Below are positions 25,444 to 36,009 of a DNA stretch of 64,000 bases, one piece after another. Position 1 is the first letter of the stretch. Each line of letters begins with the position of its first letter. Under the pieces are notes generated by a model. The model had not been told where the DNA came from, ran no database searches, and worked only from the letters and a program-made list of their open reading frames with translations. Source of the stretch: Glossina fuscipes (lineage: Eukaryota; Arthropoda; Insecta; Diptera; Glossinidae); the NCBI RefSeq assembly GCF_014805625.2, contig NW_023998422.1, positions 4,570,137-4,634,136 on the forward strand. The letters run 5' to 3'. The position numbers were made by a program, and so were the translations under genes.

Positions 25444-26745
25444 AATTCCCAGACTTTCTCAAGCAACGGCAAACAAAAAACGAAGGCCTATTAAATTTTA
25501 TACTGACGTTATTTGTATTTCTAATCAACTTGAACATCGAAATCAATGGAACCCTCGACCAGAACTCCGAAGCAGGTATCACTGCCTTGCCTGCCCTAAG
25601 CAAAAGAAGGCAAGGCTGTTTTATTTTGCTTCCATCACAATGCAAAAAACTCTGATAGACGAGGATTTGCCCATAATTACTCCAAAAACAGCATAAGAAT
25701 GTACCCCTTCACTCAATAAGAACAGAGGATGACAGGTAAATGCTTTCAATATTGACGCATTTATATGATTTTTAGATAATACCAATCAACAAAAGAAACG
25801 CATCAAATTACAGTCGCTTATTGGCAGATGCCTCAATAGACATCTACATGTCGTCCTACGACCTTATTGAATGATTTTTAGTTTGTAAAACGCATATAAA
25901 GTCCAAGTGTCTTAAGAATATTTTTATCGCAACCAATCAGTAAAATTCTTATACTTGATCGCAAAATTTCCTCCTTTCAGCATAAGCGAATTGGGAATGT
26001 TAAAAAAATCCCAAGCAACTTGAACATAATTTCCCACATCACTTATAATTATCGCTCCGTTAAGAACCACTCCTATTACATTTTACTGGAATGTGAGATT
26101 TCGTCATTATACATTTACTAACATTTCATAAACATGTGATTATTAGACAAACAAACTGTATTTAACATTTGAATTATAACACCACACGCACACATTGATG
26201 CCAAAAGGGTAAACATTAACATTAATATAATACCCATGTACTTGTGTAACTGATTATTTATACGTACTTATGTAGAACACGTTCGCAGTGGATTGCTTCA
26301 AAAAGTTAATTTATGCTTAAAGCATTGCTTACCGAGCGATGGAAAACAAAGTTTCACGATTAACAGAAGTGCTTGATTCTTCTCCGCGTTTGCAAAGTAA
26401 ACGTTAAGATAAATACGATTTTGTTTTATTTAGCAAAGGCCGATGTAAAAGTATTGAAGTCTCATTAATGTGGAGAATTGTGTAGAATATAACCTCTGTG
26501 TCTTCCTATGTTGTAGCAACAACATACTCGCAAGGAATTGACAATAATTTATTTAAATTTTTCGTATTTTTGGTTTGCATTGCACCTTGTATGGAAAAAG
26601 ATCACGCCCATTTTTTCCCACATTGATCTTTTTCTTCAAAATCGCTTCAAGCCTATCTGTCTACACTTCCATTACCATTTCAACCGTTTCTTTTGTTCGA
26701 CATGCACTGATCGCAATTTTCGAAGCAATTTGATGATATTTGATT
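25444..26745. other. Non-coding stretch
   Basis: The segment just upstream of the RpS23 retropseudogene (25444-25490 on the minus strand) may be its former 5' UTR. A small inverted repeat (gccttgcc / ggcaaggc) lies near 25582-25617. The rest shows nothing recognisable. Confidence 0.4.
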
Positions 26746-26749
26746 GAGT

Positions 26750-26910
26750 AAAACCATCCAAATAGACTTAAGTCTGTCTGTCCATGCGTGCAACGTGCAC
26801 AGGGTGCAATTAAACAAATAATTTGATGAAATTTGGGCGAATTTTGGACCTAGGACCTTACAAGTATAGAACCGCTTCGCGTATAACTCCGAATTTTGAA
26901 AAAATTGATT
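26750..26910 (+). repeat. Partial dispersed hairpin-ended repeat
   Basis: Plus-strand fragment with gacttaagtctgtctgtcc and tgatgaaatttggg blocks in family order; both ends are lost. Confidence 0.45.
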
Positions 26911-29220
26911 ACATAAAAAATATTTGTCGTTCTCAATACTTCTAAGCTTTGCTATACTAAATGAATCTAAAAAATGTGGCAGAGATGAAATACCTTTTCG
27001 AACCCCTTTCTTAGGGCCTTATTTAATCTCTAATATTTCACAATGAAATCTGGTGCAGAATAATGATTTGATATACTGATACAGTTTGATAAGTTTGAAC
27101 AGGATTAATCAATTATGCGGACAGGTTTGTATATGGAACTAATACCTAATGTTTGTTATCTTTTGAAAAAAATAGTGTAGTAGGGTACTCAAAGGTCGAG
27201 TTTACCCGATTATATCTAGTCAATCCAAATTCAACAACATCGAGATAAACAAACGGTAAGGCAAGGTAAGTGAATGCGTGGCGATAAAAAATCCAATAAA
27301 ATGATTCCCTGAAATTTAAATCCACCAAGCCACTTGGCTTGAATAAAATGAATAATTTTGTACTCCAAAATTCTGATTGACAAATAAAGAAATGTAAACG
27401 CAAAAGTGCTACACGACATTTCCCACTTCATAAGCTTTGAACAGGGGCGCTGCTCTCTGGAAGTGCTGTTGCTACACGTTGGGGGGATATCGGGTTTTTT
27501 TAAGAGGATGTCGAGAGACTGCTTTAAAACAATGTTGAACCATTCTAATAGTTAAGGCATGAAGCATTTACACATAACCATACATATATACTTAACATAT
27601 TTATACATTCATATATACAGCTATATATATATATATATATATATATATTCATAAATATATATGTATTTAAATGTATATGAACATACGCTGTAGCGTACAT
27701 AACGTCCATTCTGACACAGCGTACATAATGAAAATATGTAGTCTAGCTAGAATTGCGGCATGTGATTGCCTTAACTCCTAAAGGAAAATTGACATCAGGT
27801 GTTGTTTTGTTCTGCTTTGCAACAAATTCAAAATTTTGCTTTAATTCTAATCTTATTATGTTATTAAAAGGAAAATACCAAAAGCAACGAGAGACTTCAT
27901 GCGTATAAACTTTGAGCAAAAATAGAAATATAAACAAAGAAAATAATGCTGCTTTAACTTGTTAAATACTCAAGTAAATGTATTTAAGATTCTCTGTAGG
28001 GAATACAAATTTCCACATGTAATTGAAATGTTTTAGTTAATTGATTGATAATGATCCTAGAACTTAATCAAATATTAAGAAGAAATATTCAATGATTTTC
28101 AAGTTTATGGCCAAAAAAAAAAAACGGAGATATAATCACCAAATGTTCCGATAAATCGTTCAGATCCTGGATATAATAATTTCCCGTGACTTGTACTGGG
28201 CAAGAGGAAAATAGGAATTTTTAGTAGACTTCATCTTCTCTACTCCCTTCTTCTGTAAGAATAAAATGAACATGTAAGAACACTATAACGAGGCTCGTCC
28301 CACCATTATATACCCTACGTACAAACTTCATACACTTTTGAACCATAAGCGATGTACTGTATAAAATTTAAAAAATAATCAAACAAAATCTTCAATAAGC
28401 AACGATACACCATATATGTAGCAACAATAGTTTCGATAGGCATGATTTGATTTGTGGCTGGTCTTGCCCAACGGTTTCCTAGCAATACCTACTTAGAACA
28501 TTTTATCCTAAAGGTGCTATTGTTTTTTAGTTTCACCAAGTTGAACGTTGCGCTTCGATCAGAAAAACTAAAGCGCTCCTGAAAAAGAAAGAAATATTCT
28601 ATGGAACCGAAAAATAAACCCACAATGTCGACACAGTTTTCAGCACATTTATTATTAACTCAGCTACGCTACATTAATACCTTAGGACGTAACTATCACA
28701 CGTTCGACATCTAAAAGTTAAAAAACAACCTTCTTAGGCAATAATCTTCGAAGCCAAAATAAGCGGGTCAAAGCATTTCCAAAATCAATTTTTTTAACAA
28801 TGTCTAATAAAAAATGGAATATAATTTTAAAAAGAACGCTTTGGTAATTATTGCTATTAATAAATATGTTATTAATAAATATTATAAATAGTGAACTCAA
28901 CACAACAACCCTAACCGTATGTAATTCTCATTGCAACAATTTCTTACGAACGAGAGCAGTTTTAACTTGCCGCAGATTAGGAGCAAGGATAAAATTTATA
29001 TCACCAGACCACTACTACCTTCTCTCATAGAATCAAACACGCCATTTTGTACGAGAACATGTGCTTGCTTCTCTACATGTACCCTCAACTAGTTACTAAA
29101 TGAGAGAATAATTCAATAAATTTATAGTAGAATTCCTTGTTAACTATTGATGATATTTGGAAGCAAAGTGGGAAGAACCTTTTAAACCGAATTACTGTCT
29201 TTATTCAGAAGTCTTTCTGT
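26911..29220. other. Non-coding stretch with TA microsatellite
   Basis: Contains a dinucleotide TA tract near 27619-27648 flanked by other tata-rich sequence, and a poly-A run near 28113-28124. No gene is supported. Confidence 0.45.
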
Positions 29221-29225
29221 TTTCG

Positions 29226-29406
29226 TATTATTATTATTATTATTATAAATTTAGCCAACGAATAAATTCTAAGACTAAATTCTTAAACCACTAGCATGCA
29301 TCTAAGACTTTCGGCTCTATTGAAAACTCTACCGCACTTGAGATTTGAACTCACGACCATTGAGAGTTGCTAGTCGAGACTCTTGCCTACTCGACCACTC
29401 AGGCGG
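29226..29406 (-). mobile_element. tRNA-derived SINE
   Basis: Minus-strand, about 180 bases. The 5' end is tRNA-like, with an A-box-like tggtcgagtagg (29397-29386), an anticodon-arm-like agagt..actct, and a B-box-like agttcaaatct (29351-29341) spaced as in a tRNA. A body of about 90 bases unrelated to tRNA follows, and the element ends in an (ATA)n tail at 29246-29226. This head-body-tail order is that of a pol III-transcribed SINE, mobilised in trans by a LINE. I could not identify target-site duplications. A simple tRNA pseudogene next to a chance microsatellite is the alternative. Confidence 0.7.
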
Positions 29407-29990
29407 ATTAGCTCTACGTATACGTGTAGCGTCGTTATGGCAATCAGAAGATTACGATATTTTATTTAACAAAAACTGTTCATGCACGCGGTTTGAAAAA
29501 TTTGCACACCACAAACAGCACTATTTGGAATTAGCATTGCCATCCATCCAAATTTTGAAACATAGTTTGCCTAGCTGTATAGATTTGCAATCAATGGTGA
29601 AAGAACTTACGGGTCTAAAAACATTTACTTCAAAAATTCCTAGTGTTTTTGGAAGAGTTGAAGCCGTTTTATGAAAACTTTGACGACCTTCCAACCTTCT
29701 AAACCCACAACGAAACAAAACTGGTGTATGTTCATAGTAAAAGACCGATTGTTCTTAAAAATTGAATTTAAAGATCGTTTCTATCTTATCGGAAACTTGC
29801 TAAATAAATTTCACCTATTTACATTAATTTTTCCAATTTCAGTGATTCTAATAATACAAAGATATACAACAAAATACGTTTAACAAAAGAAATGTTAACG
29901 TTAGCACGTGATAGAGATATTTTTATCAAAGTCCAAGTTTTTGTTTTTTATGTGTTTAAAATTAAAAAAAAAAATTTACTTATCATTATA
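29407..29990. other. Non-coding stretch with chance open frames
   Basis: A plus-strand frame runs from the SINE head to about 29674, but it begins in the SINE and contains no known domain. I see no supported gene. Confidence 0.35.
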
Positions 29991-29996
29991 AAAAAT
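29991..29996 (-). terminator. Pol III terminator of tRNA-Leu
   Basis: Six A on the plus strand give a run of six T on the tRNA strand, starting six bases beyond the tRNA 3' end. This is a standard RNA polymerase III stop. Confidence 0.75.
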
Positions 29997-30002
29997 AAGT
30001 GT

Positions 30003-30126
30003 TGTCAGAAGTGGGATTCGAACCCACGCCCTCAGAGAGGACCAGAACACTCACTTCACACCCGTGCAAACACAGGCAAGCTTGTACACTTGAGTCTGGC
30101 GCCTTAGACCGCTCGGCCATCCTGAC
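30003..30126 (-). tRNA. tRNA-Leu-CAA: tRNA-Leu (anticodon CAA) with a 41-base intron
   Basis: The minus strand folds into a complete type II tRNA. The acceptor stem gtcagga pairs with ttctgac (one G-T pair), with A as discriminator. A box tggccgagcgg and B box ggttcgaatcc are both consensus. The anticodon stem is ccaga/tctgg with loop c-t-CAA-g-t, and there is a long variable arm as expected for leucine. An intron at 30088-30048 interrupts the loop one base 3' of the anticodon, the canonical site for tRNA-splicing endonuclease; leucine CAA tRNAs of flies are known to carry introns of about this size. Mature length is about 83 bases. It ends near a T-run terminator, so it is very likely functional. 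Confidence 0.95.
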
Positions 30127-30335
30127 ATCCGTATGCTCTTCGATTAAAAAGCAAATTTATTTAGAGGTGTTCGTTTGTGTTTGATTCATTTGTGTACACA
30201 AGATTCAAACGCAAGCAAATAATGTTTTTCTTTGTTTATGTCACACATATTGCTTGAAAAGTCTGTAGAAATTTTAAAAAAATATGGTCATTTATTAAGA
30301 AGCATACTAAATTATCTCATTTAAAACAGGTAAGA
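30127..30335. other. Short spacer between tRNA-Leu and the ketoacyl-synthase remnant
   Basis: AT-rich; includes the 5' flank of the tRNA gene. No feature is seen. Confidence 0.4.
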
Positions 30336-30339
30336 ACAT

Positions 30340-30770
30340 TATAGTCGTGATAGGCGTCACCTGACAACCCGTAGCCCAAAATTTCTCCTAAAATGTTTGC
30401 TTTACGTTGCAAAGCATGTTCTAGTTCTTACAATAGCAATATTGCAGCGCCTTCGCTCATAACGAACCAATCGCGATTCTTGTTAAAAGGTCGCTAGGCT
30501 TGGCTTGGAATTTCGTTAAAAGCAGTACTTAAGACCCGTATTCTACAAAACCCATCAATTGATCAATGCACGATTCTCCGCTTCCAGCCAACATTATATC
30601 CACATCACCGTTTCGTATAAGACGCATTGCATGGCATGCGAGTAAACTTTATCTTCCTCTTTCTTTATGGCATAATTTTGTAGCCTACAACTCACAGATA
30701 GTAGCTATTATGTGCGCTTCGCCAATATATTATTCGGTACTATCAAAATAATACACGTAATAGACGAGGT
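30340..30770 (-). pseudogene. Decayed fragment of a beta-ketoacyl synthase (mitochondrial KAS/OXSM-like)
   Basis: The minus strand reads, in family order, RLIRNGDVDIMLAGSGESC (about 30624-30568), then FVMSEGAAILLL (about 30466-30431) preceded by a degenerate RPFNKNRDW, then [20 protein letters not shown] and LSGDAYH. These correspond to the IR.GD.D.M.AGG.E.C, RPFD..RDGFV.GEGAG.L.LEE.EHA..RGA.I..E..GYG.SGDAYH signatures of the elongating ketoacyl-ACP synthases. A stop follows the FVMSEGAAILLL block, and further stops and frameshifts lie upstream, where the match fades above about 30700. The catalytic Cys region is not recognisable. It is a dead fragment. Whether it came by retroposition or by segmental duplication is unclear. 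Confidence 0.75.
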
Positions 30771-33700
30771 TTACTTTACCATAACATCGAATGTCAATAT
30801 TTCCCATCTATTCTTCTCCATGAAAGCGCGCAAATAAAAATACATGTAACGTACCTCCAGCCAAGAAATAAAAGAACTTTAAACATTATTGTGTCGGCTT
30901 CGATATGACCGGACCATGTTGAGCTCGATATTTTGCAACAAACAGTGATTATAGTGATTGTGTAATTCTAGCGAATAGTAATTATGGCGGATAGCTAAAG
31001 AAGTGCGGACACAAAATAATGAACATATAATCAACAATTACTTAGAGAAGATTGAGCTGCGGATAGCTGAAAAATAATTTTAAAAAACGTAGAAAAAATT
31101 TTTGATAAAATGCATTTTTTTCTAAATGAAAAAACTAACCAGTCAGTGTTTGTGTTCTTAAACATCCTTCAATCAATTCTACGTCGCCCACACACTCGCC
31201 AGGACCGATTAGCATCTGAATTCTATGCACCCATTTACTAACTACCTGAGAATGAGGCAAAAAATAATTTTTTTGTTTTTTTTAATTTTTTTGTTAATAT
31301 ATTACATGATCATAAAATTTTTTACTGACTTCCACTTCACCCATTAATATAAAATACACTACAGATGGAAGATCCCCTTCTCTGATTACCAAAAATTTTA
31401 CTACTTTACATAAACGAGCTCGTACTTTCTACAATTCAAGTTAATAGATTACAAAAAGTTACGGGTGGAAATTTACTTATTAGTTACTTATTGCCTTACC
31501 GGTGATATTTTGAAAGGACTGTTAGTCCGGCTATTAACTTTACCAGACTTTTACGCTCCTCATTGCTACGTAGAGAATGATGCGTTTTTATCAGCGACTT
31601 CTCCTAATTATAAGTAAACAGACCTTTTAGAGAGTTCGGATATTATTTTAAAAACTCCTGCAACTTACCGCTATTGTTAATAAACGAATCTTATGGCGAG
31701 TTCGCACTAGCATATAGGACGCTTGTTTTTATTCTTCATACGATACTTTGACGATACTTTGATATATACAATAGCAGGGATGTTTGGTATAAGCCGCAAG
31801 TGCTAAGAAATTTTTTTTTTATTGATTATCATTACATTTTAGGGCTCTGCTGGCAACATATGATAAAATAAAGGAAAGAAAAAGTGGACATATAAGCCAC
31901 AAATCTATTGGCTTAGTCCATCTCTGTTCAACATACCAAAAAAAAAAAAAAATAAAGGAAATGATCCAAGATCCTAAAGATGGCCAACAATTAGTACGAA
32001 TTATTGCTAGGCGACGTAACAATATCTAGGAAGTTAAAACGGCCGATACGGAAACAGAATTTTTTCATATGTATAGTCGAATCTTTAAGAGAATTAATGT
32101 ACAGTTAAAACTTACCTTCGTTTAAGCGGCTCGATCAATTCGCCTGTTTGCAAGGGCGACGCATTCACGCAGCGAGAAACTTTAGCCCAACATTAACGAC
32201 AAGTTACGCCAAAAGAACATACTTGAACCACTTACGAAAAAATCATCCATCTTCATTTTTAAGCACACACTTTCTTGCCGCAGCTTACATTTATTTCTTG
32301 TTTTCACCATAAGCCAGCCCTGTCCATTGCATGATTGCCAACTTCCCCATATTTACATTTTAATCTTAACTCTATAGATTTTTTGATTCGAAGCTGCAAT
32401 GCTTATTGCGAAAATGAAGACTCATTAAGAAGCTGCAAATAACCCTACTAAGGGGAGCAAAGCATAAAAAACGGTGACTTATGACGACATAATGTTTCTA
32501 TCACACTTAAAGTGGGTACAGGATTGAATTGACATTCGATCTGAAAAGACTGCACATTATTGAACTGTTCTTTTTCTATCAAATAGTCTCTTTCTTCTTC
32601 AGCAAGTCAGCAAATCAACGATAGGGAGGTAGTCAAGTAGCTGAAAGTAAATCCTTTGAAAGCTAAATTTTTCATACATGATTACCTCCAAATGATTTAT
32701 TTATTTACTAAACAAATAAACTGAGCTCATTTAGCAAAAGAGAATTCACATTTGGGTTCTGTAAGAATATTTTACTATTCACAGCTTTTTATCATGTTGA
32801 AGTGGCCATAGTCCACTGTCTTAACTTCCAGACTTTTGAGAATGACATTTAATTTAAAATGACAAGATTGATAAGGAAATATATGATATTAATTGATATG
32901 TTCTATGTCACGATTTCGGTGCTTCGAATGATTAATTGTTTCTTATCTTTTCTTATTAATATTCCTGACCGCTTCAAACCTTTGAAAAGGTCGCAGACGA
33001 ATACACATTCCGGAAATCTGTGCTCCATTTTCCCGTGGACAACCACTTTTCAGTAATCAAACAATGTACGCCGTTGCAGCTTGATTTGTACCCTGTTTAT
33101 TTCGTTTCTCCTTAGAAAAAATAATTTTGCTGATATGTGCAGAGCCCTAACTTCAGAGAGTACATGTTGCTGGCAACAGGTATCGCAAGTGATGTAAAGT
33201 AAAAAAAATATATGAAATATTACACATACCTTTTTAATTGGAGACAAAAGTTTTGATAAAAACATTCAAAAGGACTAGAGTTTTGTTGAATAGTTTAAGT
33301 ACAGAACAAGAGAATATAAAGGAAGTGCACAGTTATAGAAGTTGTGGGCATCAAAGATATATTCCAAAATAAAAATACGATTTTTTTTCTGCTTTTCTTT
33401 TATTCTTTATTCATTTATTTATTTGGTGTTACTAGGAATAAACGAAAAAAAAAAATTAAAAAAATTATTTGAAAGCGACATACTGATAATAAACAATACG
33501 GATGACAGCATTTCGTATCCTCTGGTATGTTCTCTAAAAGGATTTAATGCACCATCCATAGTATAATCATCAAGGATGACCAATTTCATGACAAATTCTT
33601 CGCCTTTAACTATATTGTCAAACAAATTGCTTCTTCTCTTTTGGTTTTTTTTTTTTAACGCTCGACTGCTTTTATTTCAAATTCAGAGGCAAATACATTA

Positions 33701-34185
33701 ATAATAAATTCACTTTTAATTAATTCAATTTTTTTTTAGATACGGAGTTTATATGGATTAGGGCAAGAATAAAAAAAATTCATATTCATAAAAATATTTA
33801 TTAATAAACATCTTGTCTCATCAATTTTAATATAACTTAAAATAAAGTACTCAGAAAAAAAACGACAATCTACAGCAAATTTAGTCTTTCGATTAAAATC
33901 TGAATTGAAGGAATGTCCTTTAGGTGGTCTCCGAAAGTTTTTGGAACTTACCGTTTCACTACCGCAATCAATAAATAGAACTTCGCGTTACAGTAAAAGA
34001 CACGTGAATTAGTAGGGCGTGTTTAATGAATAAAATTTTTCAAAATTCATTATCACTCCTTCGGATGTGGTTTCTTCAAATATTTACTTTAATAGAAGAT
34101 ACTTCTGTTCGTTCTTTAAAATACTATATATAATACCAAAATGAACGCCAAGCGGTAGTTACTTTGTTGAATAACCTTTGTTGAG
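30771..34185. other. Non-coding stretch
   Basis: AT-rich. A minus-strand frame near 31241-31140 gives a protein-like peptide (with RIQMLIGPGECVGDVEL). It lies where the N-terminus of the ketoacyl-synthase remnant would be expected, but the match is too weak to claim. Poly-A or poly-T runs occur near 31810, 31938 and 33650. A TTTATT at 33801-33806 could supply a poly-A signal for the AT-hook gene upstream. Confidence 0.35.
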
Positions 34186-34211
34186 ATGATTTTCGTGCGT
34201 AGCAATCATAT

Positions 34212-35957
34212 TTATTCTGTTGCGTTGGATTCGCTCTCGTTGCGAAGAATTTGCACGCTTCTAATAATCGGAATTGGCGCTAGCATCAATGTCGAGTGGT
34301 TCGTTACCTCTGAAGGTAATGTTGTTGATGCATGTATTAACTTGGAATCGATTTCACCTTTTGAAGTGTCACTACAAGGACAAAGGATATCTAACGTTTC
34401 CGGGATTTCGGGACTCTTAAATCTTTGGAAACTTTCATATTCGCTATGTTCCTTACCTATGTCTTGCGATAAAACATTATTAGTGAGACTTTCTGATACC
34501 GTAGACGAACCCATTGTTTCATTGCGCAATCTAGGATCACGCGATAAGTCGAGTGCTCTAAAACTCGAGGGAGCTATCTTGTCGCCCCTTATATGCTGCA
34601 GTGCATATTGTAGAGGCAATATCCTTAAATTATTAATAGACTGTTTTTGTTGTAATGCAATAACTTTACGTTGAGGGATATGAGTTTCAGTGACCAATTT
34701 CGAACCGTATTTTGTTAATGGTTGCGAGAAATTCGATGGTGATGCCATCGGCGCATCATTCCCATCAACATTTGTATTGAAAGTTACTTTAGGTGCTATT
34801 TGTTTAATTGTTTCGCCCGCGTTGATATGCTTCGGCCCATTTTTACTACCCAATTTCCGACCACGTTTTCTTGCTAGTTGTGAAGTATGGGATGACAATT
34901 GCGCTGATTGTGATTCCATCTGTTGTTTCTTTTCCCCAATATTGGGGCTTAAGTTTACTGCAGATTGTGAGTTGGTCAGTGCATTTAAGGTACACGTCAT
35001 GCTATAAAGCGAATGAACTTCTTGAAATGTTTCTGTTTTGATTTGTTTGGGGCGATTTTTACTACCCAATTTCCGACCACGTTTCTTTGGTTCTTGCAAA
35101 GTATGATGTGATAATTGGCCAAGTTTTCTACTTATATCTTTTTTTGAATTTGAAGTCAACATATGGGTGTTAAGCGAATGCACTATTGTAAATGTTTCAC
35201 CTTCATTGACGTCCGATTGTGATTCCATCCGACTTTTATTTCCATTAACATTCGAATTTGTATTTAATGCGAGTTGTGAGACACTGGCCAGAGGAGTTAA
35301 ACTAGTTACCTTGCTATAAAGCGAGTGACCTTGTTGAAGTGTTTCCGTGTTGATGATATGATTGAGGCGATTTTTACTACCAAATTTCCGTCCACGCTTT
35401 TTTGGTTGCTGCGAAGTTTGAGGTGAAAATTGGCATGAAACTGAGTCCACTTGATCCTTATTTCCACAAAAACTTGAATTTAAGCTTACTTCAGGCTTCA
35501 AAATAGTGGCTGGAGTACTTAAAATAAGCCCCTTCGTGTAAGCTTGTCGTAATGTCCCTGCTTTCGTAACATGCTTGATTCGGCTTTGGCTTCGGCCCTT
35601 CCCTTTTACCGGCTTTGAGCCTGCAACTAACTGTGAGACTCCCACGTCGCTAATGCTTTGATGCATTTGCGAATTAATTTCTCCCTCAAATTTTGTATTC
35701 CGAGAGGACTCCACGATTTTTTTCTTAACTTTGTGACTTTTTGCCATTTTATTTATAGGCCGTTCGGCGCCAGAGTCCCCCGGCACAACGTCATCAACTA
35801 TATCTGCCTTTAAAACACTTTCTACTACATGTTTCAAACAATTCAATTCATTTAAGCATCGGTCAAGCAGAATTTTCAGAGATTCCAGTTCTACAACACC
35901 CGTTCTATTTATGATTTGATTCTGTTGCGCTTTACTAAAGATTTCTGCATTTTCCAT
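34212..35957 (-). CDS. Uncharacterised protein with three AT-hooks in tandem repeat modules
   Basis: A 581-residue uninterrupted frame, by far the longest in the window, from an ATG with a good context (gaacATGG) to TAA. I do not recognise the family. Three AT-hook-like cores with KRGRK-x-GSKN occur at residues 185-197, 290-302 and 362-375; such hooks bind the minor groove of AT-rich DNA. Each opens a module that continues with an ET-x-x-Q/E-x-x-HSLYS-like block, then N-rich sequence and M-x-SQS. Degenerate modules without a full hook appear at about 113-180 and 408-436. The N-terminus (about 21-50) is a leucine-rich, probably helical segment that could mediate oligomerisation. Near the C-terminus, LSRDPRLRNE (471-480) is a charged motif. 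Lys/Arg-rich stretches (70-81, 116-129) could direct nuclear import. No intron is needed. Preservation of 1.7 kb amid decayed DNA argues for selection. A chromatin or transcription role is inference. Confidence 0.85.
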   Translation of the reverse strand: MENAEIFSKAQQNQIINRTGVVELESLKILLDRCLNELNCLKHVVESVLKADIVDDVVPGDSGAERPINKMAKSHKVKKKIVESSRNTKFEGEINSQMHQSISDVGVSQLVAGSKPVKGKGRSQSRIKHVTKAGTLRQAYTKGLILSTPATILKPEVSLNSSFCGNKDQVDSVSCQFSPQTSQQPKKRGRKFGSKNRLNHIINTETLQQGHSLYSKVTSLTPLASVSQLALNTNSNVNGNKSRMESQSDVNEGETFTIVHSLNTHMLTSNSKKDISRKLGQLSHHTLQEPKKRGRKLGSKNRPKQIKTETFQEVHSLYSMTCTLNALTNSQSAVNLSPNIGEKKQQMESQSAQLSSHTSQLARKRGRKLGSKNGPKHINAGETIKQIAPKVTFNTNVDGNDAPMASPSNFSQPLTKYGSKLVTETHIPQRKVIALQQKQSINNLRILPLQYALQHIRGDKIAPSSFRALDLSRDPRLRNETMGSSTVSESLTNNVLSQDIGKEHSEYESFQRFKSPEIPETLDILCPCSDTSKGEIDSKLIHASTTLPSEVTNHSTLMLAPIPIIRSVQILRNESESNATE

Positions 35958-36000
35958 GTTCTCGAAAGTTTCATCCGTTTATAATTTTCCGTTTAATTTC

Positions 36001-36006
36001 TTTATA
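36001..36006 (-). promoter_or_regulatory. TATA-like box upstream of the AT-hook gene
   Basis: The minus strand reads tataaa here, 44 bases before the ATG. If used at the usual distance it would give a very short 5' UTR, so it may be fortuitous in this AT-rich DNA. Confidence 0.25.
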
Positions 36007-36009
36007 CTC

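Noticed and set aside
25409..25696. A 95-codon plus-strand frame
   Set aside because: Overlaps the start of the RpS23 retropseudogene on the opposite strand and is not itself protein-like.
29345..29674. A 109-codon plus-strand frame
   Set aside because: Its first 20 codons are the reverse of the SINE tRNA-like head; the remainder shows no domain.
34186..34674. A 162-codon plus-strand open frame
   Set aside because: It is the reverse of the 3' part of the AT-hook gene. The minus-strand frame is much longer and has internal repeats at protein level.
34690..35007. A 105-codon plus-strand open frame
   Set aside because: Shadow of the AT-hook gene on the opposite strand.
36001..36006. TATA box as firm promoter evidence
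   Set aside because: It would give a 5' UTR of only about 14 bases, and such hexamers are frequent here, so it is kept only as a low-confidence feature.
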